Source: Methanosphaera sp. BMS
Lineage (GTDB): Archaea > Methanobacteriota > Methanobacteria > Methanobacteriales > Methanobacteriaceae
Assembly (NCBI RefSeq): GCF_003268005.1
Contig: NZ_CP014213.1
Location: 2,501,501 to 2,565,500, forward strand
Length of the DNA: 64,000 nt
Reading direction: 5' to 3'
Part shown: positions 9,830 through 19,225 of the stretch, piece after piece
Numbering within the stretch: the first letter of the stretch is position 1
Layout of the letters: the number at the start of each line of letters is the position of its first letter
Position numbers and translations under genes: made by a program
Notes under the pieces: model-generated
Databases searched by the model: none
Seen by the model: only the letters and a program-made list of their open reading frames with translations
What the model was told of the DNA's origin: nothing

Positions 9830-10726
9830 GAGTTCATGATACTCTTTTTCTATTTTATTTTTTGATGTTTTTAGCACACCCTTGTTTTCAAGTTTATTTT
9901 TTGAACATATTGCTGCATATATTCCTGCATTAAATAGTGTTGTTTCATCCTTTTTGGATATGAATGCTGTGATGTACGTATCTCCAAGACCGGTAGGGTC
10001 TACTTCTTTCTTAGCTTTTATTGCAGGTATTTTTATTTTTTCATCCTTTGTATATATTGTTGAACCATCGGATGCCTGTGTAATTATAACAATTTTTAAT
10101 GAGTTGTCTTCAATGAATTTTTTCATGTTTTTTGTGCTTATTTCAACATTGAATGCGGTTTTGAATTCATATTCGTCTGATGATATTATGTCTGTGTATT
10201 TAAGGTATTCCCTGTAGTTGTCCCATTTGCGTGCAATGACATTGTTGTCCTTGTCCAATTGTCGTATGTATCCCTGTATTACCAGTGTTGTCTCAATGTC
10301 TGCCTTTTTAAGGTATCTTATTAATTGGGCATCTATTTCATAGGGACTAAGTGGTGAAAGAATTGCTTGTGAGTACTCGTCTGCTTTGATATTCAATTTT
10401 TCAATATCCTCTATTTTAATGTGGTATTTTGGAAAATAGGCCTTTTGTATGCGGGTATTGTCTTCGAGGTAGATGTTTGTATATTTCATACAGTCTTTTG
10501 TAATGATTTTGTGGATGTCGTTGTCTAGGTCAAAGTCACTAATCATTTCAAGCCCATCTTCACCTATCAATATAATCGAAGTATTGTCTATTTTAAGTGT
10601 GTTTAATGTTGATGACTGATAATATACTGCACCACCAATTTGAGTATATTCATTGTTATTTCTTATTATGGTGTCCTTTGTAACACTACCTATATTAAGT
10701 ATCTTTTTTTTCATATTTTTTACCAT
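9782..10726 (-). CDS. PfkB-family carbohydrate kinase
   Basis: The protein is 314 residues with the ribokinase fold. Near the N-terminus is the GGAVYYQS glycine motif. Near residue 240 is the DPTGLGDTYITAF signature, which holds the catalytic Asp and the anion hole (GLGD in place of the usual GAGD). It should phosphorylate a sugar, nucleoside or similar small molecule; the substrate is unknown. The ATG at 10726 overlaps the stop of the HisA-like gene by 7 bases, and a second ATG is at 10714. The tight coupling suggests the kinase and the HisA-like protein share a pathway. The 3' end overlaps the small membrane protein gene on the other strand. Confidence 0.8.
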   Translation of the reverse strand: MVKNMKKKILNIGSVTKDTIIRNNNEYTQIGGAVYYQSSTLNTLKIDNTSIILIGEDGLEMISDFDLDNDIHKIITKDCMKYTNIYLEDNTRIQKAYFPKYHIKIEDIEKLNIKADEYSQAILSPLSPYEIDAQLIRYLKKADIETTLVIQGYIRQLDKDNNVIARKWDNYREYLKYTDIISSDEYEFKTAFNVEISTKNMKKFIEDNSLKIVIITQASDGSTIYTKDEKIKIPAIKAKKEVDPTGLGDTYITAFISKKDETTLFNAGIYAAICSKNKLENKGVLKTSKNKIEKEYHELLNKISQNNKRNNNGQ

Positions 10727-11400
10727 TTTTTCAATTTACCCTCATGGAGTACTGTTCCAACCAAGAAATTGTTGATGTTTTCTTTTTGATATGCATCAAT
10801 GGATTCAGCTGTAATTCCACCTGCAATGATGAATTCGGCATCATGGACATTTTTAATGATATGCTCTTCTATTGGGGATTTGTTTGAGACCTTTGTACCG
10901 ACATGGGTGATGTTTAAGATTATGATCTGGCTGATGTTTGAAGAGTTTATCAAATCTATGATATCATCAAGTGTAATCTCCTCGTTGTCTGTGAGGAGTT
11001 TGTCCTCTTTAATGTCAATGCTTACAACAAGCTTATCATTGGGATATTCTTTGATAATCTCGTGGATGTCACTTAGGTTACTCATTGATTCAGTAGCCAA
11101 TATGTTGTATGTGGTGATATTGTCATTTTCTTTAACATCATCCATATTTTCGATAGCATTGTCAAGCATTACCGGTATTACCTCATTGATTTTGGAGATT
11201 AACTCTGAGTTATCACCGACATGTTCCAATCTATCCAAATCAGCAACATACAACAATGAATAGCCAGCTTTTTTTAAATTATTTGCAATCTCCAGTGGGT
11301 TGTCTCCGAAGACACTATCTAATTTTTTATAGCTGTCCCTATTGCCACTTTTTCCACTAACACATTCATTGTCTTTAATATCAACTACAGGTATAATCAT
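10720..11400 (-). CDS. HisA/HisF-related TIM-barrel protein (COG1411-like)
   Basis: The product begins MIIPVVDIKD, the first beta-strand of the HisA/HisF barrel. It later has YVADLDRLE and near the C-terminus IIAGGITAESI, typical of the phosphate-binding half. It differs from true HisA in length (226 residues) and lacks its full active-site set, matching archaeal HisA-related proteins of unknown reaction. The ATG at 11400 is chosen because it starts the barrel strand and lies one base after the DUF3194 stop. An upstream in-frame start at 11505 would run through the preceding gene. A role beside the coupled PfkB kinase is inferred from context. Confidence 0.75.
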   Translation of the reverse strand: MIIPVVDIKDNECVSGKSGNRDSYKKLDSVFGDNPLEIANNLKKAGYSLLYVADLDRLEHVGDNSELISKINEVIPVMLDNAIENMDDVKENDNITTYNILATESMSNLSDIHEIIKEYPNDKLVVSIDIKEDKLLTDNEEITLDDIIDLINSSNISQIIILNITHVGTKVSNKSPIEEHIIKNVHDAEFIIAGGITAESIDAYQKENINNFLVGTVLHEGKLKKW

Positions 11401-11401
11401 G

Positions 11402-11680
11402 TTAATCATCTGTAGATGCATTTCTTTTTTCAATATATTCATCAATTGCTTTGAGACTATTTTCCACGGCTTTTTCGGATAAGTCATCATCCAATGGCAT
11501 GTCACTGTCCAAACTAATATCTATATCTATGTCAAAGCCATTTTCCAAACTGTCTAAGTTTATTTGAATGTTGATGTCCTCAAAATCCTTTTTATTCATA
11601 TTTTTCAGAATGGTCTCTTCTGCAGTATTATACGCTAAGTCTATAATTTGATCAATTTCTTCTTCGGTTAAAGCTTTCAT
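11402..11680 (-). CDS. DUF3194-family protein
   Basis: This 92-residue acidic protein starts with MKALTEEEIDQIIDLAYN and has alternating hydrophobic and Asp residues in the middle (about 45-65). Both features match the archaeal DUF3194 family, which is commonly encoded next to prefoldin beta. A GGAG site precedes the ATG. No function is established. It lies between pfdB and the HisA-like gene in the superoperon. Confidence 0.75.
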   Translation of the reverse strand: MKALTEEEIDQIIDLAYNTAEETILKNMNKKDFEDINIQINLDSLENGFDIDIDISLDSDMPLDDDLSEKAVENSLKAIDEYIEKRNASTDD

Positions 11681-11765
11681 AATAATTCTCCTTATATGAT
11701 TTATAAAAAAAAGTAACTGAATAATTTTTAAGGGCGGTTAAAGAGGTTTAAGTAGTGGATACTAC

Positions 11766-12110
11766 TTATTGCATCTGCTGCATAGCATTTTGTAGGTTTG
11801 CTTGTAGTTCTTCAAGTTTGCCTGTTATACGTTTTTCCTGTTTTTCAATTGTTTTTTTCCTTAATTCAAGCATTTCGATTGAATCTTTAAGGTCTGCTTC
11901 ACTTTCAGCTTTGGTTGTTTTAATAAGGAGCGGACCCGCTGTTTTATAAACATCTTGGTCATCATCTGTTTTAGATAGTTCATCTAAAGCTTTTTTTGAT
12001 TCATTCATTTGAATTTCAACAGTTTGTTTTTGCATAGCAATAGCTTGAGCCTGTTGTTGAACTTGTTGGAATTGGTTTAATTGTTCTTGTAAATTTTGTT
12101 GATTTTCCAT
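11766..12110 (-). CDS. pfdB: Prefoldin subunit beta
   Basis: The protein is 114 residues, typical for the beta subunit of the archaeal prefoldin hexamer, which captures unfolded proteins for the thermosome. It is two long heptad-rich helices (Gln-rich N-terminal helix to about residue 45, C-terminal helix from about 70) joined by the beta hairpin VYKTAGPLLIKT, the conserved core signature. AGGTGAT lies just before the ATG. The neighbours (DUF3194, Pcc1, Brix) are those of the conserved archaeal superoperon. Confidence 0.95.
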   Translation of the reverse strand: MENQQNLQEQLNQFQQVQQQAQAIAMQKQTVEIQMNESKKALDELSKTDDDQDVYKTAGPLLIKTTKAESEADLKDSIEMLELRKKTIEKQEKRITGKLEELQANLQNAMQQMQ

Positions 12111-12219
12111 TATATCACCTAACTAATATTTTTCAATGATTTCTATAAATTAAAATAATTATTTTTTTCTAACTTCTTAATCATAAGATTAACATTATAT
12201 ATTATCTTTTTCTTAACTT

Positions 12220-12474
12220 TTATATTTTTAATATTTTTTCGGATAAATTTATCCATCGTACATATGAGTTTATTGATGCACGCAATGATACGATATCCTT
12301 GGAAATGATATTAATTACTAATTTTTTTGAATCTAATGTTAAATTGGTCCTTGACCTTTCATTAGTCTCTGCTTCAATTTCCGGTAAAATCGAATTATAG
12401 ACTATTGAAGCATCTTCGGCACTGTCAAATTCCACAATAAATTCCGTTTCAATCTTTTTGAGTATTCCAGTCAT
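12220..12474 (-). CDS. pcc1: KEOPS complex subunit Pcc1
   Basis: An 84-residue protein with the Pcc1 pattern: an N-terminal beta strand (FIVEFDSAEDASIVYNSI), the central ETNERSRTNL segment, and the C-terminal helix DIVSLRASINSYVRWINLSEKI. Pcc1 is the dimerising subunit of KEOPS, which makes t6A37 in ANN-decoding tRNAs. The start codon lies one base after the Brix gene stop, so the genes are co-translated. Confidence 0.9.
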   Translation of the reverse strand: MTGILKKIETEFIVEFDSAEDASIVYNSILPEIEAETNERSRTNLTLDSKKLVINIISKDIVSLRASINSYVRWINLSEKILKI

Positions 12475-12475
12475 A

Positions 12476-13000
12476 TCAATCGCCGTTTAAATTAAATCCC
12501 TTCAGATAAACTTTATACTTACAATCCTCACGATTTTTATCAATGAATGTTATGTTGGCCAAGTTTTCTTCATCATCCCTTATGATGATACAATTCCGGT
12601 CAATGTGTTCTGTTGTATTGATTTTTGTCACGCTTTCAAATAACTCATCCAGTGAGTTGCTCTTGTTGATAACAAATATTTCACTTGAATCAACATTAAT
12701 TCTGTTATTTTGTGCGGGAATTGATATATTAAAGTATAAATTGGCTATTGGATTTTCATCATCCTTTTTAACATCATAAATATCGATATTGCTGGGATTA
12801 CCTTTAGTTTCAGTTAAAATTAATAGCAATGAGTTCTCATCCTGTTTGGCCATATTGATTATCTTTCTAAAACTCATCTTTCCCCTGTTTATATATGTTG
12901 CATTGAAATAATGTTTAATAAACTGGGCAAATCTCTTAGTAATCTGTGATGGCTTTCGACTAGTTGTAATTATCAAATCTGATTTAATGGTATATATCAT
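12476..13000 (-). CDS. Brix domain ribosome biogenesis protein (archaeal Imp4-like)
   Basis: The 174-residue protein starts with the Brix-type strand ITTSRKPSQITKRFAQFI and contains YINRGKMSF, as in archaeal single-domain homologues of Imp4/Brix. These proteins act in pre-rRNA processing and ribosome assembly. The gene lies 86 bases after rpoP and directly before pcc1. There is no clear Shine-Dalgarno site, so an internal promoter is possible. Confidence 0.88.
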   Translation of the reverse strand: MIYTIKSDLIITTSRKPSQITKRFAQFIKHYFNATYINRGKMSFRKIINMAKQDENSLLLILTETKGNPSNIDIYDVKKDDENPIANLYFNISIPAQNNRINVDSSEIFVINKSNSLDELFESVTKINTTEHIDRNCIIIRDDEENLANITFIDKNREDCKYKVYLKGFNLNGD

Positions 13001-13086
13001 TTTAAAAAACTCTTATGTTGTCAATGAATAGAAAATTAAAAATAAAATAGTTAAGGAAGAATTCACTTCCCCTAAAAAATAGTAAA

Positions 13087-13218
13087 TTATCGGGCTTTAA
13101 CTGTACGTTTAACTACAGGAACTTCTTTAAATAAAATCCTATATCTGCATTTAGGACATTTTGATTCAGAGTATTTTTTAATATCTACTGTCTGTCCACA
13201 TTTAATGCATTTGTACAT
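13087..13218 (-). CDS. rpoP: DNA-directed RNA polymerase subunit P (Rpb12-like)
   Basis: A 43-residue zinc-ribbon protein with CIKCG near the N-terminus and CPKC 18 residues later, then the Lys/Arg-rich [17 protein letters not shown] tail. This matches archaeal RpoP, the Rpb12 equivalent. The ATG at 13218 lies 2 bases after the L37Ae stop, with GGAG inside the end of that gene. Confidence 0.93.
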   Translation of the reverse strand: MYKCIKCGQTVDIKKYSESKCPKCRYRILFKEVPVVKRTVKAR

Positions 13219-13220
13219 AA

Positions 13221-13490
13221 TTATTCTCCTCCAGTAATACGTGTAATGTTACGTTTTGCGACTTTACCCATTGGTGTAACAGGAATATAAGCTCCGCCAG
13301 TAAATACATTACCACATTTTTTACATTTCCAGATACCAGCATGGGTTCTTTTTACACCAGGTCTGTCACATCTAGGACAAATATGCTTCTTATGCATTTT
13401 ATCTTCTATATCACGGACAGTTCTTTTAGCTTTTCTACCATATCTAGCACCAAAACGACCTGTAGATCCTACTTTACTTTTTCTTGCCAT
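13221..13490 (-). CDS. rpl37ae: Large subunit ribosomal protein L37Ae
   Basis: An 89-residue protein with the L37Ae layout: basic N-terminus ([10 protein letters not shown]), then a zinc ribbon with CPRC and CKKCG, then [12 protein letters not shown]. It is part of the 50S subunit and the head of the L37Ae-rpoP-Brix-Pcc1-prefoldin block. A GGTGA-type site precedes the ATG. Confidence 0.96.
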   Translation of the reverse strand: MARKSKVGSTGRFGARYGRKAKRTVRDIEDKMHKKHICPRCDRPGVKRTHAGIWKCKKCGNVFTGGAYIPVTPMGKVAKRNITRITGGE

Positions 13491-13775
13491 TTTTTCACCT
13501 TCCTTTATTTTTATATTTGAATCATATTATCTTTCGTTATGCTCTAAATATCTTTTGAAGATAATAACAGTTAATTAACTAACAAAAACCTATAAAATGT
13601 CGTTAAATAACTATGTGTTCTTTAATTAAAAAAGTTACAGAACCTATACTGTACTTTTCAATAATTAGTTTTAAAAATAATATTATTTCGGAATTAATCT
13701 AATAGATACCTAAAATCTATTATCCTTATAATATAGCTATTAATTATATATGCATCTTATCTAATATATAGTTAA
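13491..13775. other. Intergenic region between rrp42 and L37Ae genes
   Basis: About 285 bases of AT-rich sequence. The flanking genes are co-directional, so it probably contains the end of the exosome operon and a new promoter for the L37Ae block. No RNA gene was recognised. Confidence 0.4.
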
Positions 13776-14579
13776 TCATTTTATTTTATCAATAATGGAA
13801 AATAATTCTCTGCTCTTTTTATATGCAATATTGATTGAATTTCTTACCTCTTCAATACTAAATGCATTAAAACCGGATTTTTGAATAGCACATATGCTTC
13901 CATCTTCCCTAAATGCAATGGAAATACTTGCATCCATTAATGATTCTTCAACTGCGGACGGATCAACCAGCAGTTGGTCATATAATTTTGCAACACTACA
14001 TAGAATACTTTTATTCTTAATCGGTAGTTTTATTAAATTATCATAATCAACGTTAATCTCACCGTTAACCGTGTTGACCGTTGGCAGCTTTGTAGTTAAA
14101 AGAGCACATACAGCTGCAAGACAAGCAGCATCCATTATATTGCCGTCAAAATCCAATAAGTAAATGTCAATATGTAATTTCCAGCAGGTGGATTCATCAA
14201 TTATGGACAAATCCTTCAAATCAACCACGGGTGATTCTCTAATAGCCCTATCAACAACTCTTGATATTTCAACAGCAAATTTGTTCGGTGGACCATACTC
14301 AAAATTACGGCTGGCAATTGCAAGCAACTCCGTATTGGTAATGATTATTCCTTCATCAGGAGAATTGGCAAAGGGTGTTGTCATACTTGCCTTTACTCCG
14401 GCAACTGCGGTGGTAGCTCCAATAGAAACCATTGCAGATCCTTCTGCCTTGGTAATATAATCTGTATTGATGGTTATTTCCCTATATTCATCAAATAATC
14501 TGTCATCAACTCGTTTTTCCTGATTCAATAAGTCTACAATATTCTCTTCACAAATCTCGGAGATTATATTTACCATCAT
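13776..14579 (-). CDS. rrp42: Exosome complex component Rrp42
   Basis: The protein is 267 residues with the RNase PH fold. It includes [18 protein letters not shown] in the N-terminal half and the [17 protein letters not shown] stretch, as in archaeal Rrp42. Rrp42 is the non-catalytic ring subunit paired with Rrp41 in the 3'-5' exosome. The first ATG (14579) overlaps the rrp41 stop by 4 bases, and a second ATG follows at 14576. Confidence 0.96.
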   Translation of the reverse strand: MMVNIISEICEENIVDLLNQEKRVDDRLFDEYREITINTDYITKAEGSAMVSIGATTAVAGVKASMTTPFANSPDEGIIITNTELLAIASRNFEYGPPNKFAVEISRVVDRAIRESPVVDLKDLSIIDESTCWKLHIDIYLLDFDGNIMDAACLAAVCALLTTKLPTVNTVNGEINVDYDNLIKLPIKNKSILCSVAKLYDQLLVDPSAVEESLMDASISIAFREDGSICAIQKSGFNAFSIEEVRNSINIAYKKSRELFSIIDKIK

Positions 14580-15274
14580 TCTCCCTCCTTATGCTTGTTA
14601 TATAAACATTGCTGCTGCAATTGGTATATGAATTCACAGCCATCAAATGCAAGTTGCAACGCCTCATCAAATTCAGGTCCCGTTAAATGACCATCCATTT
14701 GTAAAAAGGTAATTTCTCTTGTTCTTGGAAGTATTGCAATGGGCATATCCGCTTGACCTTCCTTGTCCTCTTTTTCACTTAAATCCAACACTATATGATC
14801 ATCCACTTTCCCGACGGCACATGCACTAATCAGGTCCTTCATAGGTATTTCAGCATCAGCTAATGCCAGTGAGGCTCCAATTATTCCCAAGCATCGGGTA
14901 CCACCCTCAGCTTCTAATACTTCGATGGATACATCAATTGATGCACGGGGATATTTTTCAAGGAATATGCATGGTGTGATGGCCTCTGATATTAACTTGG
15001 ATATTTCAGTAGATCTTCTATCAGGGCCTGGTCTTTTTCGTTCTGTAACACTAAATGGTGCCATATTGTATTTGCAACGAAGGACTGCTGCATCCGGTTT
15101 TGAATGTTTTTTGGAGAATAACTCCCTTGGACCATAAACTCCCACAATAATCTTGTTATTGCCGCATTCAATATAGGCTGAACCATCCGCATTGTTTAAC
15201 ACACCTACCTCCAGCTTCATATTACGTAATGTGTTGTAAGTACGTCCATCTTCACGTATAAATTCATCGTTCAC
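14576..15274 (-). CDS. rrp41: Exosome complex exonuclease Rrp41
   Basis: This 232-residue RNase PH-type protein is the catalytic subunit of the archaeal exosome, degrading RNA phosphorolytically. Visible signatures include [21 protein letters not shown] and the [14 protein letters not shown] helix, and the [19 protein letters not shown] segment that holds acidic active-site residues. The start is GTG at 15274; the nearby ATG is out of frame. It overlaps rrp4 by 11 bases and rrp42 by 4, giving a fully coupled cluster. Confidence 0.96.
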   Translation of the reverse strand: MNDEFIREDGRTYNTLRNMKLEVGVLNNADGSAYIECGNNKIIVGVYGPRELFSKKHSKPDAAVLRCKYNMAPFSVTERKRPGPDRRSTEISKLISEAITPCIFLEKYPRASIDVSIEVLEAEGGTRCLGIIGASLALADAEIPMKDLISACAVGKVDDHIVLDLSEKEDKEGQADMPIAILPRTREITFLQMDGHLTGPEFDEALQLAFDGCEFIYQLQQQCLYNKHKEGE

Positions 15275-15947
15275 TCAAATTCCCTCTTGGATTTATAATT
15301 ATGCTTTGTACTTTCTTGACGAGATTATGCATAAATGGATTTTCATCAATAAACTCAATAATCTCCACTACTTTGCTGATATTTTCCTTCTTTGAATTAA
15401 TCCATATCAATCCATTTTTCGCAACAATAACATCAGTATGTAAATATTTTTCTATCAATGATATGATGAATACATTCTCTTCGCTTAAAAAATGTATTGT
15501 TGGCTGTTTGACCTTTTTTATTACGCCCTGGTTAAATTTTCCCAAACCATGGGATCTGATTGTTAACTTAATCCTATTGATTTCATCGACATTTGCAACT
15601 CTTAAAAGCAATATGTCTTTCACGTTGATTATGGAGTATATGCTTTGTTGATTATCATCATATAACTCTGATGTGGGAAGATAACCATGGTATGTAGTAT
15701 TTAAGTCAATGGCCCATGAGGAATAGGATGAATTTGTAACTCTACCAATTACCAAATCCCCATATTTTGGATTGTACGAATCTTTAAATGGAATTACATA
15801 TACTTTATCACTTTCAAAGTATACAAATCCCATTATGTTAGAAAATATTTTACCGTTATCCTTAAAAGTACCATTTCCGGTTTTCAAATTATTGTCCGTT
15901 AATAATGAACCGGGAAATACTACTTCCTTGTTTTCTACAAAATACAT
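15264..15947 (-). CDS. rrp4: Exosome RNA-binding subunit Rrp4
   Basis: The 227-residue cap protein of the exosome has an N-terminal domain ([18 protein letters not shown]), an S1 domain ([21 protein letters not shown]) and a KH domain (about residues 150-220, with [10 protein letters not shown]). It guides RNA into the Rrp41/Rrp42 ring. The gene lies 9 bases after SBDS. Confidence 0.95.
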   Translation of the reverse strand: MYFVENKEVVFPGSLLTDNNLKTGNGTFKDNGKIFSNIMGFVYFESDKVYVIPFKDSYNPKYGDLVIGRVTNSSYSSWAIDLNTTYHGYLPTSELYDDNQQSIYSIINVKDILLLRVANVDEINRIKLTIRSHGLGKFNQGVIKKVKQPTIHFLSEENVFIISLIEKYLHTDVIVAKNGLIWINSKKENISKVVEIIEFIDENPFMHNLVKKVQSIIINPRGNLSER

Positions 15948-15955
15948 TTGCTCAC

Positions 15956-16651
15956 TTAGTCGATTAGTTTTGTTTCAACTTCTCCATGTGTAAGACCACT
16001 TAGGGCAGTGTAGAATTCATCTTGAAGTCCGCCCGGAATTTCAATAACTCCTATCCAGCTACCGTCGTTCATCCATTCTTCTTTTTCAAGTTTTCCATAT
16101 TGGGTTATGGTTGAATATGCTTTACCGGCATATGTACCAGGAATTTTTGCTGCGATTTTAACTTTTTCAATTCTGATAGGAATCTTTGTCAGAATAGCTT
16201 TTACAGTAGGTTCAATCTGTTCTTCAACTGATTTCATCGGATCAATATGAACCTTGGCTTCTTCCATAGCCTTTTGAATTCTCTGTGGTGGATGAGGAAG
16301 TTTTGTCTGTGGATTTATTGCTTCACGTGCAATTTGTGCAATCACCTGTTTTGTCTTTTCTTCCTGCATTTTTCTTTTTTGATTAGCGGTAATCTGAATA
16401 TTACCCTTTTTAATAATCTTATCTGCTACTTCAAGTGCATCGGTTGTTTCAAAGGCTTTTTCCATAGCTTCTTCGGATGCCTTATCTGCTTTATGTGCAT
16501 CTTTAAATACTTCTTCCACTGCAAGTACATCTTCAATTGCTATATCTTGACCTCTTTTATAATCTGCTGCTAGCTCCGCATCTACTAATATTTCAAATCT
16601 TTCGCCATATGACTCTAATCTTGCTATAACAGCATCATCAACATTAACCAT
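15956..16651 (-). CDS. Ribosome assembly factor SBDS
   Basis: The archaeal homologue of the Shwachman-Bodian-Diamond syndrome protein. Conserved stretches include the N-terminal [34 protein letters not shown] and the [19 protein letters not shown] segment. It acts late in 60S/50S maturation. ATG 16651 is chosen since GGTGAT precedes it closely; a further in-frame start at 16681 is less likely. It sits between psmA and rrp4, the normal archaeal order. Confidence 0.95.
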   Translation of the reverse strand: MVNVDDAVIARLESYGERFEILVDAELAADYKRGQDIAIEDVLAVEEVFKDAHKADKASEEAMEKAFETTDALEVADKIIKKGNIQITANQKRKMQEEKTKQVIAQIAREAINPQTKLPHPPQRIQKAMEEAKVHIDPMKSVEEQIEPTVKAILTKIPIRIEKVKIAAKIPGTYAGKAYSTITQYGKLEKEEWMNDGSWIGVIEIPGGLQDEFYTALSGLTHGEVETKLID

Positions 16652-16748
16652 ATTATCACCTGTTATTATAATTTTAAACATTTATTTTTTTTCAAATCTT
16701 ACTCATATATAAATATCTAAAACATAATTAATAAAAATAATGTCAAAT

Positions 16749-16798
16749 AAAAAAAAATTATTAAAAGGGTATTTGGGGTGGTTAGGGGGTAAATAATA
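16749..16798 (-). terminator. C-rich plus U-run 3' end of psmA
   Basis: On the minus strand the psmA stop is followed by CCCCC and CCCC blocks and then a run of nine T before the SBDS gene. No stable hairpin is obvious. Confidence 0.4.
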
Positions 16799-16808
16799 GC
16801 AGTTACAT

Positions 16809-17702
16809 TTATTCTTCGGAAGTTTCATCAGTGTTATCGTCAGTCTTGTTTTCTTCAGTTGATGTTTCTTCTTCAGATTCTTTTTCTTCACGTTCAGCTT
16901 TTAATTGGGCTTTTCTAGCTTCTTTTTCTTCACGTTCCTCTTCAGCTTTTCTTTCAGCTTCAAGTCTTTCTTCCTCTTTTCTATCTAGAAGTTTTTTGAC
17001 ATATCCTTCTATTTCATCTTTTGGAAGTTTTTCATATTTGGCAGTTTCCTTGTCAATGATTGATATTTCAATGCTGTCTTCAGTAACCTTGCCACTGTTT
17101 GCTTCATATATTCCATCAATGGCTAAATCTATAGCATCTTCTATAGTAATGTCATCCTCATATTTTTCTTCAAATAGTTCTAGTGCTTTGTCTCTTCCAA
17201 GACCTATTGCTGTTGCCTTGTATTCAACTATAGCTCCACTAGGATCTGTCTCATATATTTTACATTCACCGTCGGATACTCCTCCGATGATTAATGAAAT
17301 ACCAAACGGTCTTACTCCACCGCTCTGGGTGTACATCTGTTCCAAGTCTCCAAGGTATTTGGCAAGTCCTGTAACAGTAATCGGTTCATGGTATCTTAAC
17401 CGGTTAACCTGTGCCTGATTTCTAGCTATATCAACAAGACGTCTGGCATCGGCTACCAATCCACTGGATGCGGTTGCAATGTGTTCATCGATTTTAAAAA
17501 TCTTTTCGACGGATGTTGGTTCTATGAGTTTGCTTTTGATTTTCTTATCAACTGCAAATATTACTCCATCTTTTGACTTGATACCTATTGCTGTTGTACC
17601 TCTTTTAACTGCTTCCCTTGCATATTCTATCTGGAATAAACGTCCATCAGGGCTGAATAATGTTAATGCCCTATCGTAACCTGCACTTTGGAATTGTTGC
17701 AT
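16809..17702 (-). CDS. psmA: Proteasome subunit alpha with extended charged tail
   Basis: The alpha subunit forms the outer rings and gate of the 20S proteasome. The N-terminus (GYDRALTLFSPDGRLFQIEYA) is the alpha-subunit signature. The fold ends near residue 228, but the protein is 297 residues, about 50 more than usual. The extra tail is Glu/Lys/Arg-rich (RKEEERLEAERKAEEE...) followed by an acidic Thr/Asp/Glu stretch, probably a helix and disordered end. Since regulatory ATPases dock beside the alpha C-termini, the tail could affect docking; that is inference. The gene heads the SBDS-exosome run. Confidence 0.95.
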   Translation of the reverse strand: MQQFQSAGYDRALTLFSPDGRLFQIEYAREAVKRGTTAIGIKSKDGVIFAVDKKIKSKLIEPTSVEKIFKIDEHIATASSGLVADARRLVDIARNQAQVNRLRYHEPITVTGLAKYLGDLEQMYTQSGGVRPFGISLIIGGVSDGECKIYETDPSGAIVEYKATAIGLGRDKALELFEEKYEDDITIEDAIDLAIDGIYEANSGKVTEDSIEISIIDKETAKYEKLPKDEIEGYVKKLLDRKEEERLEAERKAEEEREEKEARKAQLKAEREEKESEEETSTEENKTDDNTDETSEE

Positions 17703-18372
17703 TTTATCTACCTCTCTATTTTTTAATTTAATTAATTAGAATGTTGTTTTTTTAATTCAATTTTTTTTGTTTATATTTTTTACTTTTACATATTATATAT
17801 TTGCACATACTTATTATTACCTTTTGTTATTTTTATATTTTTTGCTTTATGACAATCTTGAAATATGGTGATATGATTGAAAGTAATGTATCTCATATAA
17901 TAGGGGTATTCTTGAAGTTAACATATATTGTTTTCATCTTTTCGAAGATGTCCTTCTTGAATATTAAATCTTTTAAAATAGGTATATGCTTATTTGCATA
18001 GTATTTTGGTAGAATACTTATAATCATTTTTTTGATATTATTGGGAGAATTCTAATCAGTGTAAGACATATTGTTTATGATTATTATTCATTTGAAAATA
18101 AGACTTCATTTGAAAAGGACTTTATTAATAGATGTTTTTGATAAAAAAATAATAATTATTAAGCATTTTTGGAATAATCGATAACATAATTAACTTAAAT
18201 TCAATCAAACGAATGTCTGTAGAACTCATGAATACTTTTGATAAAAGACAGGATTATTTGTATTCCAAGTTATAATTTATAACTGTAATTTTTAAATTTT
18301 GATTAAATATAAATATTATAATGATTATAACAATACATAATTAATAAACTTAATTATAACAGAGGGGTTTTG
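17703..18372. other. Intergenic region between psmA and the toxin-antitoxin pair
   Basis: About 670 bases, AT-rich. The psmA promoter must lie at the left end and the antitoxin promoter at the right (TATAAATA near 18309-18316). No convincing gene is present; the short open frames lack ribosome binding sites. Confidence 0.45.
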
Positions 18373-18618
18373 ATGGCTATGAAAACTATAAGAGTATCTG
18401 AAGAGATTCATACCAAACTTTCACATTTAGGTTTAAAATCTGAAACGTATAATGATATTATTGGAAGACTAATATCTGCATATGAAGAGCAATATTTAGA
18501 TGATTTCACAGATGAAGAAGCTGCTTATTATAATGAAAGAATTAGGCAGTTTGAAAATGGAAATTATGATGGAACTGTTGAAGTTGATCTTGAGGCTCTA
18601 AGAAAAAAATATGATTGA
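18373..18618 (+). CDS. Antitoxin of a RelE/ParE-type module
   Basis: An 81-residue acidic protein. The N-terminus (MKTIRVSEEIHTKLSHLGLKSETYNDII) has the ribbon-helix-helix pattern of VapB/RelB-like DNA-binding antitoxins. The C-terminal half is acidic and likely the toxin-binding tail. GAGGGG precedes the ATG at 18373; an ATG at 18379 is the alternative. It lies immediately upstream of the toxin gene. Such antitoxins usually repress their own operon. Confidence 0.8.
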   Translation: MAMKTIRVSEEIHTKLSHLGLKSETYNDIIGRLISAYEEQYLDDFTDEEAAYYNERIRQFENGNYDGTVEVDLEALRKKYD

Positions 18619-18622
18619 TAAC

Positions 18623-18901
18623 ATGAATTATAGAGTTTTTAAAGATAAAAATGTGGAAAAATTTTTGGATAAAAATTCTGATGATGTTAAATTAATTGAA
18701 CGAGTAGAGAAAAAAATATTAGAATTATCTGAAAATCCATATTTATGTGCAGAAAGATCTTTTAAAAGTCGAAAATGTCCAAAATGTAAAAAAACTAGAA
18801 TTGGTGATTATCGAATTATTTATCACATCTCAGATAACACTAATTTTGTTGAACTAATTGATATTGGTCTTCGAAAGAATATTTACAAAAAGTGGGATTA
18901 A
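18623..18901 (+). CDS. RelE/ParE-family toxin
   Basis: A 92-residue basic protein starting MNYRVFKDKNVEKFLDK. It has the family motif KTRIGDYRIIYHI followed by FVELIDIGLRKNIYKK, the RelE-type beta sheet. RelE proteins cleave ribosome-bound mRNA; ParE proteins poison gyrase. The sequence does not decide which. The start at 18623 lies 4 bases after the antitoxin stop; an alternative ATG at 18611 would overlap it by 8. A CPKC pair in the middle is unusual. Confidence 0.82.
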   Translation: MNYRVFKDKNVEKFLDKNSDDVKLIERVEKKILELSENPYLCAERSFKSRKCPKCKKTRIGDYRIIYHISDNTNFVELIDIGLRKNIYKKWD

Positions 18902-18915
18902 TTGCTTAGCTAAAT

Positions 18916-19116
18916 TTGGATTTATATGATGAGTTAAGAAGTGAGTTTTTCAGTAATGGAGGTCATTTTCCTGATGATATTGTTGTATTGGAAGCACATA
19001 ATCGGGGATTGAGGGTGGAATTAATTTTCGTTATCGGTGATGAGGCTATGTATAATGCTGTTTGCAGAACCGGTGTTTTTTCATTTACTGACTGTATATT
19101 ATGCAAAGTTAATTAG
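18916..19116 (+). CDS. Hypothetical 66-residue open frame, doubtful
   Basis: A short frame downstream of the toxin starting with TTG and lacking any ribosome binding site. The product has no recognised domain. A T-run follows the stop. It could be a remnant of a longer gene or spurious. It is kept because it is the only frame in a 320-base gap. Confidence 0.25.
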   Translation: MDLYDELRSEFFSNGGHFPDDIVVLEAHNRGLRVELIFVIGDEAMYNAVCRTGVFSFTDCILCKVN

Positions 19117-19203
19117 CATACAGTTTTTTTTTACTTTTTTTCTAACATTTCTTTAACTTTCTGGATATTGCTACTTAAATGATAATAAATCGTTATTATG
19201 GTT

Positions 19204-19222
19204 AAAAAAAGGGAGGTGTGGA
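19204..19222 (-). terminator. C-rich plus U-run 3' end of purB
   Basis: On the minus strand the purB stop is followed by a C-rich stretch (CACACCTCCC) and T7. Confidence 0.4.
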
Positions 19223-19225
19223 AGT

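Noticed and set aside
17801-18001. Open frame of 66 codons after psmA
   Set aside because: No ribosome binding site, and composition is as expected from AT-rich noncoding DNA.
18000-18372. Operator palindrome upstream of the antitoxin
   Set aside because: No clear inverted repeat beyond chance in the AT-rich sequence was found by eye.
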